A stretch of 64,000 nucleotides of DNA from Porites lutea (GCF_958299795.1 NC_133203.1:34070381-34134380), one strand, 5' to 3'. Shown: positions 1 to 11,300, numbered from the stretch's first letter. Numbers and translations: made by a program. The notes: a model not told the origin generated them from the letters alone.

Positions 1-465
1 CTCTTTAATTTTTACTATGATGTCGTCAAAACAAAAATAATCACCATCCTTCAGCAGCACTTGTAAAATTTCCATCTGGGCGGTTAACACTGAAATATTA
101 ACATCATCGTTGTACAGTTTTTCCATAAACTTTAGCTCTTCGGATTTGTCCTGCGAATTGAAGGTCTTAATTAAGAGAGACTCCATCTTTGCATACGTAT
201 CAAAGCTTGGCTGGTCAAACCGCTGGTCAATAGCGTTCATCATCAAGTCAATAGCTTCAAAGTATATTCGCCTGTAATAGTCTTGTGCGGTCACAGGATA
301 TGTTGGCTCTCCAGTGCCAATTTCAATTCTTCTTGGCGCGCGAGTTCTCCTTGGTAACATCGGTCCACTCATGGAGGGATAGCTTTTACTTTTCAGTAAA
401 ACTACATCATAAAATGATCTGAAGCTCGTATTTATCTGCGCGTTTGTCTTTGCCAATATCTCTGG
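1..465 (-). pseudogene. hAT-family transposase, C-terminal fragment (runs off left edge)
   Basis: An open frame on the minus strand runs without stops from 465 to the window edge (about 155 codons); a TGA at 468-466 closes it upstream. The translation contains SFRSFYDVVLLKSKSYPSM, then LPRRTRAPRRIEIGTGEP and YYRRIYFEAIDLMMNAID with DQRFDQPSFDTYAKMESLL. This is the arrangement I know from the C-terminal half of cnidarian hAT transposases of the ZMYM / 52-kDa-repressor type: a basic PRR linker, then YYRRxYFEAID and RFDQP blocks. The downstream dimerisation domain would lie outside the window. Lack of an upstream start and the TGA suggest a broken copy or a later exon. Family recognition is from memory of motifs, not from a search. 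Confidence 0.75.
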
Positions 466-539
466 TCACTTTCGAATTAACTATTTTTTGCTATTTTTCA
501 CTCCGTTACTTTTGTTAAATTATTTTTTTGTTAAATTTA

Positions 540-960
540 TTTTTATTCTTGCAAAAAAGTGGGGGGGCTAAAGCCCCCCCAGCCCCTCCCTCTGCGCGGT
601 CCCTGATTGTTAAACGTATTTTAGTATTTAAACGGTAGATATAAGCATATTTTTATCCCCTACAAAGTTTTCATCTGTTCGGATTTCCTAGCTGAAAGTC
701 TAGTGATCCGAAAATTATAGGGATCAAAACGTACCTTTTCGAAAGTTTCAGCCAGAAAAAATGCTCCCGAAAATTCTAGGTGACCTTTTTATGGTAAAAA
801 TCCGTTAAAAATAGGCAATTATACCATTTTTTAGATGTTCGAAAACCCTAGGAGAGGCAGGCAAGCAAGAAATTTTACAACAAATGTTCCGAAAATTCTA
901 GATCTCAAATCGTCTTCCGAACAGATATTTTTCCGAAAATTGTCGTTGGGTGCCCCTGAA
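540..960. repeat. dispersed repeat with recurring CGAAAATTCTAG-like motifs
   Basis: After a C/G-run hairpin (about 558-590, GGGGGGGCTAAAGCCCCCCC), the stretch carries five variants of a CCGAAAATTxTAG word near 706, 763, 840, 890 and 932, each followed by GG/GATC-like bases. No coding potential is seen. It resembles the non-coding end of a transposon and sits directly upstream (minus strand) of the transposase fragment, so it may be part of the same insertion. Confidence 0.4.
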
Positions 961-1468
961 ATATCAGTATAAAAGAGGGCCTAATCCATTGTCACGATTG
1001 TGATGCGATCAAATACCGCAACCTGAAGACGTCTTAAAGCATTACTTATTCACCATGTAATGAAACAAGGAGTCAAAAAGAGGACTAAATTTTAATTATT
1101 TGAAATAATTGTTTATTTTACTCTATTTTGTGTTTGGTTTTTAATATAGGGCAATAAAATTTAGTTTTATATCTCTCAAGAAACGAGTAAATGATTCATT
1201 AGCAAGCATCCATTTTTTAGTGTGAGCGATAACACGACTTCTCTCGGGTAAGTTTAATCCAATAATGGAGAGTATAAACATCCTGTTGACTCAACCAGTG
1301 TTGAACGTCTTTTCGTGAAATGTCATTTTCTCCCTATACAGCGTCTAAACCAAAATTTGCGGGGACTTGACTTGGGTCAAGGTAAATGCTGGCTAGGTTT
1401 TTCTCTACCATAAAACTCCGAGTTTTGTACAACCACTGTACCACCACAGCAAGCTACCAAACAACGTA

Positions 1469-1908
1469 CCGTAAAATTCTGAAAATAAGCCCCGGGGCTT
1501 ATATTTTTCAAAGCCCCTTTTTCAGGGGCTAATTTTGGGAGTGGCTTATATTCGGAGGGGCTTATCTATGGAGGGAAATTTGCGTTTCAAAATCGATTGG
1601 GCTAGCCTTACAGTTGGAAGGAAATTTACCGTTTTTACTTTGTTTTAGAGCGGTTTTCACTTGACTGTCGAAAGTCATTGGTTTTGGTTTTGGTTTTACT
1701 ACGCCCTTTGGTTGGCTAGTGTATTTACTTTGGTTTTGGTTTTACGACAGTCAAGTGAAAACCGCTCTACTTTGTATCCAAGTACAATCCCCCGGGGGGG
1801 CTTATATTTGGAGGGGCGATTTAAGGGAGGGTTTTTTGCGTTACGAGTTTGGGGGCTTATATTTGGAGGGGCTTATACATGGAGGGGCTTATTTTCGGAA
1901 TTTTACGG
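1469..1908. mobile_element. TIR element (MITE-like), about 440 bp, G-rich interior
   Basis: Outer inverted repeats are CCGTAAAATTCTGAAAATA at the left and the complement TATTTTCGGAATTTTACGG at the right, flanked on both sides by TA, which fits a TA target duplication. The interior has many GGGGCTTATATTTGGAGGGG-type words. Short open frames in it on the plus strand are by-products of this repeat. Partial relatives lie near 10635-10745 and 40070-40400. A second, unrelated MITE is nested inside at 1648-1767. Confidence 0.7.
1648..1767. mobile_element. short MITE nested in the preceding element
   Basis: Ends AGAGCGGTTTTCACTTGACT and AGTCAAGTGAAAACCGCTCT are perfect inverted repeats (24 bp in all, through TGTCG), bordered by TA on each side. 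The interior is only about 70 bp and contains repeated GGTTTTGGTTTT and its complement. It is an internally deleted relative of the longer copy at 32906-33180. Confidence 0.75.
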
Positions 1909-2342
1909 TATTCGATTGAAAATGCGGTCAAATCCAGGACGTTGATGTTGGTGGACAGCAAGGTAATCCGAGACTGGCTTAAATGATTATCTCAACGTAC
2001 ACTCTGCACTCATATAGCTATCCTAGATCTGTTAAAGTTAAAGTTATCTGATAATTTAAGGCATGTGATATAATTGTTCCAGTTCTAGCTCCTTTAGTGT
2101 TAATTTTAAGAACATCAAAAGTCTTCCTAAATTGACCCTCTGAAAAACTTGATGATGGAGTTCTTTCAGCTTAGAAATTGTTTATCCGGGTGGGTGAAAA
2201 TAATATCTCATTTGAGAGAGTTGTAGTCCTTACTACCATACGATAGTGATTAAGCTATATTTCTATTAACGTTTGCTCAATACCCATTTTTCCTTCTTAA
2301 GATTTTAAATGTCAAGTAGGGATTGATCCAGATGTAAAATCC

Positions 2343-2390
2343 TAATAATAATAATAATATTAATAATAATAATAATATTAATAATAATTT
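2343..2390. repeat. (TAA)n microsatellite
   Basis: Imperfect TAA trinucleotide run. A second AAT run lies at 2697-2721. The surrounding 1.9-2.9 kb is AT-rich and shows no supported gene. Confidence 0.85.
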
Positions 2391-2869
2391 TTTAATAATA
2401 TTATAATTTTATTGAACTTTAAAAAAATATGTACATAATTTACAGAAATATTTGAAGTAAGAATTAAGCACTATATAACATTAAGAATGATATAAATCAT
2501 AAAAATAGCAATCACTGTGTCAATAACGATTTCGCAAATACATTCCTTGCAACTCAGATGCGGTCAATGACTCTTGCAGGCAGTCCAGAGTTTTAAATTA
2601 AGTCAATACAAAAGAGAATAATCCGTCTATGATATTAAAAAGAAAAAAAGTTGAAAAGAATAAGATCTTGTATTCCTATAAATTCCTAATTCTTTAAAAT
2701 AATAATAATAATAATAATAATCTTTATACAGGTAGCTCACTTCACAAAGAGTGATATTCAGTGAGGCCCTGTAAAACAACAGAAAAATAAATGATCTTAG
2801 TATAAAACTGTCAGTCAACGAAATCGGCGGATCAGCAATCAATCATAACTCATGATCAGTTCAATGTAA

Positions 2870-3540
2870 AATAGACATAGTCACGTAAGTTCCAATACAT
2901 TTGGCGGAAACTTTGGACATTTGGACCAACCATGATGATGATGTCATCTCCCCTTTCTCTCCAATGATTTCGCTTTTCTTTTTTTAGATGATGACCTCAT
3001 TACTTTTGATGACGTCACCCTCTAAGGTATTGTGATGTCAGTTGCAACTTATTGCTTAAACCTCGTTTTATCTCTACTTGTCTCTCCCCCGGCTCCTATT
3101 GTTCGCTCTTTTCATTTTCGCTCAAGTTGACTGGAAAACAGTCCGTATTTCACCGGCGAGCAGTCAAACAAAAGGTCTGGAGCGAGGCTGAAAACGGATT
3201 GCGAGATTGGGGAGAGACACTGAGGCTCGTGCGCTTCGCGCTTGTCAGACTCTTTTAAAAGTTACGCCAGGAGCCCATCATTTGATGGGCTCCTGGTTAC
3301 GCTAACCGGTTTTAAGAAAAGAACCGACTGTTTTGTAGTTTAGCCCAGGCAACCCCTTGTCCCGTTCGGTTAAAAGGAAAGGGAAACGATTGCTATGCAG
3401 CTGCTTACTTCGCAAGGAAAACTTCATAGTCGCACGAGAACGTAAGATCAGATAGAAGAGTAAATAGCCTGTTCCAGGTGTTCAGGGGAGACTGCCTAAT
3501 CTGAACGCCTTGAACAGGCTAAAGAGTAAAATAGTCACAT
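2870..3540. repeat. repeat-derived region with hairpins
   Basis: Contains a strong palindrome at 3263-3302 (CAGGAGCCCATCATTTGATGGGCTCCTG) and a second foldback at about 3465-3520 whose arms read AGCCTGTTC and GAACAGGCT. The open frame at 3052-3258 encodes a basic R/V/W-rich peptide that ends at the hairpin and looks repeat-borne. Nothing else is recognised. Confidence 0.4.
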
Positions 3541-4440
3541 AATCAACGACCTACTACGGATAGGGGGACAAAGGGCGTGTCTACGAAATTGGACATCTTC
3601 AGTACTGAAATCACCCCTACATTAAAGAATTCTTCGCACACCTAGCCATTTTCTCACCCTTTCCCCAAACAGAGAGCCTGTTCACAGGCTATCTCACACC
3701 AAACACATGACTGATAACATAACTTAAAGCATAAGGCTTGATAAAGAGTGGTAATAACAAACAAGAAAGTTGGTCCAAGATTAAACATTAGTTGCGTGGT
3801 GTGTTTTGGGCCGGTATATATAGTATAATTATGTAGCCAGAGTTTTTGAAAACGCACATGGCGAAGTTTGCGGCCATTTAAGTGGAAAAGAACCAAAACG
3901 GAGGTTTCTTTGAATCCGATAAGGCCGAAAATCGCACCAACGAAGAAAAAGAAAAGGAAAAATAGCAGGAGCGAGACAAAAAGAGGAGGAGAAGAGAAAA
4001 AAATGGTTGTTCTTAATAAATAGTTTTTATAAAACCTGCTTGAAGCAACGTTTTTAACAATCCAATTATAAACACATTGCTAAGCTATTTTTTTCAGTTA
4101 GTGTTAGGCTACTTTTCTTGAAAACAGCGATCACATCAAAATTCGTAAATAAATTTCCGTAAAAAATTTTGAGTATACTATCAAATCCCTGAACTTCATG
4201 TTCATTGAAAACTGTTAAAGTTGTCTAACATTCGTTTAAACTTGAGCAAATGGTGAAGCGATTTCATAGGTTTCATTATTTTTTGATCTGGGACTATTAT
4301 CTCAAGCTTAGCACCCATGAAATTCCCATTCAGCAAGCCAGAGTTTACCGCACTTGCCAAACACTGGAAAAAGAGAGTTTTGGTGATTCAGTAGCAAGAG
4401 ATTTTGCTCTCTTACTTTACTTTATTGAATTCGCCACAGT
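3541..4440. other. intergenic, no gene recognised
   Basis: AT-rich sequence with a short foldback at 3670-3688 (AGCCTGTTCACAGGCT). The small open frames on either strand lack family motifs and the periodicity of coding sequence. Confidence 0.5.
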
Positions 4441-4444
4441 TACC

Positions 4445-4815
4445 TAACGCGGTGAGACAGGGGATGAAACAGGACTAACGTCCCAATTGATATCAACCCC
4501 TTCATTACCCACCCTGCACATGAAAGGTTGTACCACACCACCGGGGTCTATGTCCCCTACCCTTTACGAACAGCAGTGTGGGTTTTTTTTTACGTCCTGC
4601 AAGAATCATAACAGTGAAAGAGCTGTGAGACGGGGCCTACAATTTTCGTCCTTATCTGAGAAGACTAGAATGTCTAACCATTTGCAGATGTCTCAACAAA
4701 GGCAGCTCATTCTCCTCAGTTATCTTAAGACCCTGAGTGTTGGTTCGGCCAGGGTTTGAACCCGCAACCTCCTGCTCGTCAGACCGGTGCTTATCAAATT
4801 GAGCTACGCGGGCGG
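4445..4815 (-). repeat. tRNA-headed SINE-like repeat
   Basis: Read on the minus strand, 4815-4741 starts with GCCCGCGTAGCTCAATTTGA, has an anticodon-like loop CTGACGA, and ends GCGGGTTCAAACCCTGG, i.e. A-box and B-box-like segments of a tRNA. The acceptor ends do not pair and the T-stem has mismatches, so this is not a working tRNA. The body to the left (GAGAAGACTAGAATGTCTAA, then GATGTC..ACAAAGGCAGC, then TGAGACGGGGCCTAC) matches a repeat I recall as very common in coral genomes. The left boundary is approximate. Confidence 0.7.
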
Positions 4816-5194
4816 CGGATAGGAAGACCATTAAAATTTTAACAAGGTCACGACAAGGCTGTTGTATGGACGAAAATAATCGAACAACAATACATGTGAA
4901 TGAAATGTCCAATGCCTTATTATTTTACGTGAGTTGTGAAAGGACCGTTCAACTTTCTGTGTAAACGTGTTGCACACCCTCTCCTGACCCACTGACCCTT
5001 CTACGACAAAGCCAAATAATCGATTCAAGTGATTTCCGTTTCTTCCCGGAAGAGACACTGGGGAAAGAGTTCGATAAATGCACGTGCTGGTTTGGTCATT
5101 GGTCTGCTCTTCACGAAAAACGAACGGCGAAGAAAGTGAAACATCTACATCCGCTTATAGGGGTGCGTTCCTTTGGGATGAGCTGGTTTTTATG

Positions 5195-5480
5195 ATCCAA
5201 AATCAAACGGATCATTAGCATACGAATACAGCCGTTTCTTCTTGCTCCTCCGCTAAGGACGTTTCGCCAGGAGGAACGTCTGCGACTCAGCGACAGAAAT
5301 TCCATACTGATGAAGTAAAATCTGTCCGGAATCTGGACAGGAGCTCTGATTGGTCGACGTCATCAGTATGGAATTTCTGTCGCTGAGTCACATACTTTCC
5401 TCCGCGCGAAACGTCCCTGGCTGCGAGGAGCAAGGAGAAACGGTTGCATTCGCAGGCTAACGGATAATGAAGCATCAAAG
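5195..5480. mobile_element. foldback MITE with long arms
   Basis: The innermost arms are near-perfect: GCGACTCAGCGACAGAAATT from 5282 and the complement ending at 5391, 32 bp with one mismatch. Pairing continues outward with gaps through CTTGCTCCTCCGC / GCGAGGAGCAAGG and AGCCGTTTC / GAAACGGTT, giving arms of more than 100 bp around a loop of about 48 bp (5313-5360). The open frames on both strands here are by-products of the symmetry. Confidence 0.8.
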
Positions 5481-5484
5481 ATAC

Positions 5485-6795
5485 CACTAAATTCCATCAA
5501 GACAAGTATTCATCGGTACCCTTGATAAACCATGATCCGAGTGATTTTGGAACATAAATGCTGATACGCATGATCCCAAATTAACGTACCCTTAGTACTG
5601 GGTTTGGTGTCATCACCCGACGCAAATTGGAACCTTTATTAAATAACACGATTTTTCTAGTTAGGTACTTCATATACAAATTCGTTTTGTTTAAGCTAAA
5701 AGTTTCATGCACGTTAGAACTACATGGGTATGCCAAATTAAAATTTAGATCGAGAGTTATCCCACTAGGTAAGAAAAAAAATGTCATGCTAGCAATGTGA
5801 ATTCTATTCCTTATTAATAGCATGACCCGTAAAATTATCAGATCATCATCTTCTTTGTGTATATTAAAATAATTATATTCTACAAACTACTTATTTACAA
5901 CAAACGTTATTAAAAGGTAGCTGTACTGAAGGATAACCAATGCAATTAGTTGTTGGGAAAGTGGTCACAAACAATCACTGTATACAGACCCCGGACCTAA
6001 TATTGGCCATGATAAGGGTGAGTGAGCCCACACCACCTCCTGAGCTGTGCTCCTCTTCAATGAGAGACCCCTGGCCCCGCCCATCAGATGTTCCTACCCA
6101 GTAAAGGCAGCCGTATCTTACCAAATTTTTAGCTTGAAAAAATGATGGGTAATTATATGCAAACTTGCTATTAAAAATAATTAATAAATCTGGTAGCAGA
6201 TCAACTCTAATCTCATTATCAAAATAATAAAAGTATTGTAGCAATAACCACCATGTGATGAAAGTGTATGTGATCTCTGTTAAATCATTAGCCTAAACAA
6301 GTGAAAAAAAACCTGAAAAATTTGGCTTGACAGGCAGTGGAACCATGGCCTCATTGATGACCGGGATAAAACACTCTGTGTAGTTACGCTAATTAATGCA
6401 ACTGGAGAGGAAGCCAAAGTACTAAGTGAACTTACTACCAAGAATTTTCATTTAAATGATTTCATCATAGGGTTGCATTTGCAGGCTCAAAAATATGAAT
6501 TTTGCACATAAAAGGGCAATGCAACTTAACAATTTCAAGACCACTACTGATGCATCAATTTTGTCATTGACATGGCTTACACAATGAAACATTTTGTAAT
6601 CATATATAAGTAATGTCAGTAAATGTAATGTTTATAATCAGCTGGTGACTAATATACTAAGTGAATTGAACAAAGATGTGCATCCTGAGGAGATAAGATA
6701 TTTCGATCTCTGAAAAGCTTTCATATTCCATGCTTAAAATTGAGCAGTTAATCTTTTATGGAACAGAATAATGGGTTGATGGAATGAGAAGTTGC
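5485..6795. other. intergenic, downstream of the first transporter paralogue
   Basis: AT-rich sequence of about 1.3 kb. No conserved coding frame is seen; the small minus-strand frames at 5581-5823 and 5975-6244 have no recognisable motif. The end nearest 6795 probably holds the 3' UTR of the minus-strand transporter gene. Confidence 0.45.
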
Positions 6796-6798
6796 TAT

Positions 6799-8472
6799 TT
6801 AACCCAAGGCTTTTTTGAGAGCAAGGGAAGAGTAAATTAGACCCAACATGCCTGCCGCCACCCCAAATAATATAATGAACAGTTCAAAAGCTATGTTATA
6901 CCATCTTAGAATTTTCCATTTGAGTTTCAGATGGAACATACAGGGAAAAATTAGAGTTACACAAACCCCCAAAACACTACCAAACACACTCATAAGCAAC
7001 CCAAAACGAGGCACTGCTAGTGCGATACCCACGGTGGAATAAACGAGGATGACCCTTGTTGACAAAAGCCAGAGGAAATTGAACCATTTCATCTTTAAAT
7101 ACTTCTGGAACTTAGGTAATAGTAGGATATCCACAGTCCCACTAACGACAAACATGTTTACAGGGTAGGAAAAGTACATGTTTATTACTACTAGAACAGA
7201 TGCTATTTTACTTAATATAGAAGCATTTGCTGTACTGAGATTTAAAAGGACAATTGACTGGGTGTCAGTCCCAAATGTGAGAAAACAAAAGAGGCCCACC
7301 AAAAATTTCATGGCTGTTGATATGGAAAATGCCCAGTGGGAAATGATGTTGTATTTTTTTGGGTTCTTCATAGATCCCTCTACAGCTGGAAAAACAGTAT
7401 GCCCACAGTATGAATATACAATGATACCCATACTTATTGGGAAGGTATTCATATCAAAAGAGAGAATACTGCCCCACTTCCATGTTTTGACATTACTTAA
7501 AGAAAAACCCAGCAAAAGGAAGAAAATAATGAGAGCTGCTAGCACTGCCATCATACTTAACCAGGCCAGGGCAGACAGTCTCTTGATGAACACAGCCAGC
7601 AGCAAGGCCGATGTACACACTAAACACCATTCCTGAAGAGACAGATCCACTTGGCCACTAGTCAAGTCTTTCAGAGTGTTTCCTAAGACCATAATCCTCA
7701 GTACGCAACTGCAGTAAGTCAGACCTATTCTCATAATATTCACAGCGTGGCCTCCAATCGGTCCCCACACGTCCGCTCCAATGTCGGCATAGCTCGCTCT
7801 TACTCGTTTGCGAAGTCGGCTTTTCGGGGAGATTTCGTAAAGACAGTCAATCAACAGAACTGAGGTCACGCTGACGAGGAATCCCACAAGAAGGGTGAGT
7901 GGTAAGGCGGCAATCCCCCCTAATGCAATGGCGAAGGGCATACCCAGAACACTGTTGCTGGAAATTATTACATTCAAAACATGCCACATAGCAAGTACGG
8001 CTGGCGCACGGGCATCGTCTGATAGTTTTTCTACTAAAGTTATAGTTTTAGATCCTTCGCGGTCTCGAATCGAAAACGAAACCGATCGCTGTTTGAAAGA
8101 ACCATTCAAAGACTGCGAAATCAAAGCCATGCTGGAATGCAACGAAAGCTGTAACGAAGCAAAGAACAAAGATCCTTGGCTTGAATTAAAAGTGCTCGTG
8201 AAGCTTTTGCTGTTGCGTGCGTGAGCGCTTGAACTCTTCTCGGTGCCTGCCTCGGCCGAAGAAAGCAAAGGAGTTTCCTCGTTTGGCTCGGGGTTGTATT
8301 TGCCAATAACTTCATCCTGCTTTCCTTTGATTTTTACTGTCGTTAGTGGAATGTCTTCGTCGATTGTCGCCAAGTGAGGCTCACCGATTACTATACTACC
8401 AGACGGGACGTTAACACTCGCTGGCGAGGTGATCGATAACGTATCCATTTCTGAACCCCCGTCTCTATCCAT
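6799..8472 (-). CDS. vesicular inhibitory amino acid transporter-like protein (SLC32/VGAT family), divergent paralogue
   Basis: Intronless 557-aa frame of the AAAP/SLC32 family, whose members load GABA, glycine or related amino acids into vesicles using the proton gradient. The first about 157 residues are a polar, serine-rich cytosolic tail with EETPLL at 65-70, a possible acidic-dileucine sorting signal; EKLSDDARAPA precedes the first helix. The rest has about 9-11 hydrophobic segments with family landmarks: LIDCLYEISPKSRLRKRVR, HTVFPAVEGSM near 357, and VPRFGLLMSVFGS. It is the odd one of the five: helix 1 reads MWHVLNVIISSNSVLGMPF where the others have GWNVTNLIQGTGILG, so substrate or function may differ. 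The next in-frame Met is residue 9; the first was chosen. SLC32 membership is firm; the transported substrate is unknown. Confidence 0.85.
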   Translation of the reverse strand: MDRDGGSEMDTLSITSPASVNVPSGSIVIGEPHLATIDEDIPLTTVKIKGKQDEVIGKYNPEPNEETPLLSSAEAGTEKSSSAHARNSKSFTSTFNSSQGSLFFASLQLSLHSSMALISQSLNGSFKQRSVSFSIRDREGSKTITLVEKLSDDARAPAVLAMWHVLNVIISSNSVLGMPFAIALGGIAALPLTLLVGFLVSVTSVLLIDCLYEISPKSRLRKRVRASYADIGADVWGPIGGHAVNIMRIGLTYCSCVLRIMVLGNTLKDLTSGQVDLSLQEWCLVCTSALLLAVFIKRLSALAWLSMMAVLAALIIFFLLLGFSLSNVKTWKWGSILSFDMNTFPISMGIIVYSYCGHTVFPAVEGSMKNPKKYNIISHWAFSISTAMKFLVGLFCFLTFGTDTQSIVLLNLSTANASILSKIASVLVVINMYFSYPVNMFVVSGTVDILLLPKFQKYLKMKWFNFLWLLSTRVILVYSTVGIALAVPRFGLLMSVFGSVLGVCVTLIFPCMFHLKLKWKILRWYNIAFELFIILFGVAAGMLGLIYSSLALKKALG

Positions 8473-9400
8473 TGCGCTTTGTGAAAGTAAACAGAAAACA
8501 GAGAGAAGGGCAGTTTTCCTTTTTCACTGAGGTTTTGAACGTGTGGTTTCGCTAAACTCCAACGTATTCCACGTCAAAACTGCGTCAAACTGGTTCCCTC
8601 TTGTAATATCATATAAACCGGAAGTTATTAATACCGGATGTTCGCTAGGAGCTATGGGATGTTTTCGGTTTGCCAGTAACGCCAGTAACACCTTCCCCTC
8701 GAAGCCGAGTTGAATCATCATAGCGTCTATCTACGATAACATGTAACATGTCTGCTTTCAACTGTGTATTAAATCGTTGTTAATCTTATACATAATGCAT
8801 TGAAGTCCTTTCAAAACATCACACCTCTGCGCCCGCGCAATGATTTGTAGTTTTGAAAAAAAACGTGACATGCCGTCTTGCGTCACGCGAAGCCCGTGTC
8901 GACACTCCTGATGTCACGCCCATGTTAAAACACTTGTATCACTACTTAAATATTAGTTATGAAGGTGACTGAAATTTGACAGTTTTTGTAAATCAGCAAT
9001 AAATATCACTGCAAATAAATTTGCTCATGCTTCGCTGTGATAGACTATAACATGCCATAAAAAGGGTCTCCGGTCTTGGCGGGAACAGGCGTGACATGTC
9101 TTGTGATTTTGTATTTGTCATTTTGCGGTACTTAAAAATTTCCGCGTGATCGATTCATACTTCGAAAACATAACAGACCACATTGATCAAAGAGGTCTTT
9201 CTGTTTTTTTCCATGTGAACGTGACCACACTTTTTTTTAAAATCAAGTATCGGGGCATTAATAAGGATTTTTCTTCTGTAAAGTCTAAGCCCTAAAGGGT
9301 GAAGAGCGGCAAACAATTTTTACGTAATGTTTGATAAAAAAAGAGCACTTATTTGAGTGTCAATGTACTGTATTTAGCACGAAGGTACTAATCCGGGACA
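8473..9400. other. intergenic, upstream of the first transporter paralogue
   Basis: Presumably contains the promoter and 5' UTR of the minus-strand gene ending at 6799. No TATA box or other element could be assigned with confidence. The remainder is AT-rich and without a supported gene. Confidence 0.4.
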
Positions 9401-9409
9401 TAATATTAA

Positions 9410-9590
9410 CGTCTCCTACTAGAGACGGGACCGCCATTTTACGCGGTCATCCGAGCCACGCAAAGGTCTAGGCAAAGGGAGTACCATCATTTCTCAGTTA
9501 TGTATTGGTTCGGTCCCAGGAATCGAACCCGCGACCTCCCGCTCCGTAGTCAAGCGCTCTACCGACTGAGCTAATCCTGCCGCGGTGACA
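9410..9590 (-). repeat. tRNA-headed SINE-like repeat
   Basis: On the minus strand, 9585-9507 reads GCAGGATTAGCTCAGTCGGT, then AGAGCGCTTGACTACGGAGC and GCGGGTTCGATTCCTGGG. A-box and B-box-like segments are very well kept, but the anticodon stem (CTTGA/GCGGG) and acceptor stem do not pair. The body GACGGGACCGCCATTTTACG with ATCCGAGCCACGC is a sequence I know from dispersed coral SINE-like repeats. Boundaries are approximate. Confidence 0.7.
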
Positions 9591-9599
9591 TGGTAGATT

Positions 9600-11300
9600 C
9601 GTTCCCATGCAGGCCTGTAGGAGAGAATTTGAAAGTGAGAGGGCACGAAAAAAAATTAGCCCTGACAACCTTTTTTTTGAAAATAGAAAGGGGAATTGCC
9701 TTGTGTTATTAACTCAGTATTTTTGACGGTGAAGTGGCAGTCTTCTTTTTTTAAAATTTTCGCCCAAAAAGTGGGGGCACGGACCTACTCGGCCCCCCCT
9801 TAACTCCTATACTCTCGAATATTCCGAGCCTGTTTGCTCGTAGCCAGAGTATCAGGCGTTCATGGAGGGAAAAGAGGGAAACTAAAATCTCCTTTCCTTA
9901 TACTCAGGCAGGAATAAATTACTACTCAGGCTAGTTTGCTCGAAGAGCAGCGAGTCTTTCGAAAGAGTCCAGCCTGTGCGTACAGGCCAGAAAGAAACCT
10001 CTCCGCTTGCTACGTAACTCTTCTAAGCCTTTCCGCTTCTGTCCCTAACTGCCAAAATAACCTCTCGGTAACGGCCAGTTTTTTTAAGCGACTGATGGAA
10101 AAGTAAAGAATGGTTACGAATTGATGCGTATGGCACGTTTTATATGACCAATCGCGGCAATCGTATTTGATGTATCTCTATTCATTATATATGATTGGAT
10201 TACCATGATTATGGGACACAGTAAGCATGAACCTGGGACAAAAAAACATGTTGTACTCCCTAAAAAAAATTGTCATAGGACACCCCTCTTACAGCCACCT
10301 CTTTAAAACGGCCACTTTCTTCTGTCCCCAAGGAGGCCGCTGTGGAGAGGTTGACTGTGAATAACGCCATTGTGCTTGGTCCGTTTTTTCCCCTCTACTT
10401 GAACCAAAAAAAAAAGAAAAGAAAGTTAACATTTTTTAGTAGTTTTGAAAACTGTTCTTTTGACTCTCACAGATCTATTTAGACCTTCCAATCCCTAAAC
10501 CGTGCAAATCTGGAGTGTTTGAAAAAATTCCCCAAAAACCTGGAGAGTGGGACTGCAACCCGGAGATTTCGAAACTATGTGTCAAATAAAACCAAAAAGG
10601 CAGATTATTTTTGTCCTGGTATTCTTTACCCTATTAGTGGGGGGCTTATATTTGGAGGGGCGATTTAATGGAGGGTTGTCTGTGTTATGAGTTTGGGGGG
10701 CTTTTACATGGAGGGACTTATTTTTGGAAATATTTTATGGTATATAGTCGCCAGATGCAAATTTTTAGTGGCCAGTTTGTATAATGTAAATTACACCGCT
10801 TATAGTATGGCACAGATTTGATTGTTTGAAAATGTTGCAGACAGAAGACGGTATCAATTGGGAGGTAAACTGGAATTGTTTATGTGATTTGGCACATTTT
10901 TTATAACGAAAGCAAAGCAAGATAAGATGAAATGTTTGTTTTAACTCTTTTAATTTAAATCTAAATCACAGAGAAATCAGGTCGCCAAAGTGGCTATTAA
11001 ACCAGAACTTTTATTCACCAAGGAAAAGATGTTAGTTGCATTGGTAACCGTATTAGTCGCAATTTCCAGCCCTGCGCCACTGCCTTAGTGACTAACCTGT
11101 CTTGCAACAAGTGAGGTTGTTGTCAAGTTGCACCTTTTTGTTGTCTGTTTTACCATACCTTTAGTACAACACCAAAAAATGCCTAGGAAAGGTTAAAAAG
11201 ATGTTCTATACAGTTAACATGGACAAGTATAGTTTTACTCTGCTTTTAAGCTAGTCCACTGTTACAATTTGTTTTTAATGACTGAACAAGTGTGTTTCTG
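9600..11300. other. intergenic, repeat remnants
   Basis: Contains foldback scraps built on AGCCTG/CAGGCT words (about 9825-9995) and, at 10635-10745, a partial copy of the G-rich TIR element seen at 1469-1908 (GGGGGGCTTATATTTGGAGG). No coding frame is supported. The part next to 11420 is probably the 3' UTR of the minus-strand transporter. Confidence 0.45.

Noticed and set aside
1661-1945. 94-codon plus-strand frame rich in W, F and G
   Set aside because: It is encoded by the G-rich repeat words of the TIR element and the nested MITE.
3052-3258. 68-codon plus-strand frame with a basic C-terminus
   Set aside because: It ends at a hairpin in a repeat-like region and shows no protein family motif.
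4741-4815. Possible tRNA gene (minus strand, anticodon loop CTGACGA)
   Set aside because: Acceptor ends do not pair, the T-stem and anticodon stem have mismatches, and it is attached to a known type of SINE-like body.
7178-8224. Long plus-strand frames opposite the first transporter
   Set aside because: They are antisense shadows of a clear SLC32 coding frame and have no motifs of their own.
9507-9585. Possible tRNA gene (minus strand, anticodon ACG)
   Set aside because: A- and B-box regions are good but the acceptor and anticodon stems do not form; better explained as a SINE head.
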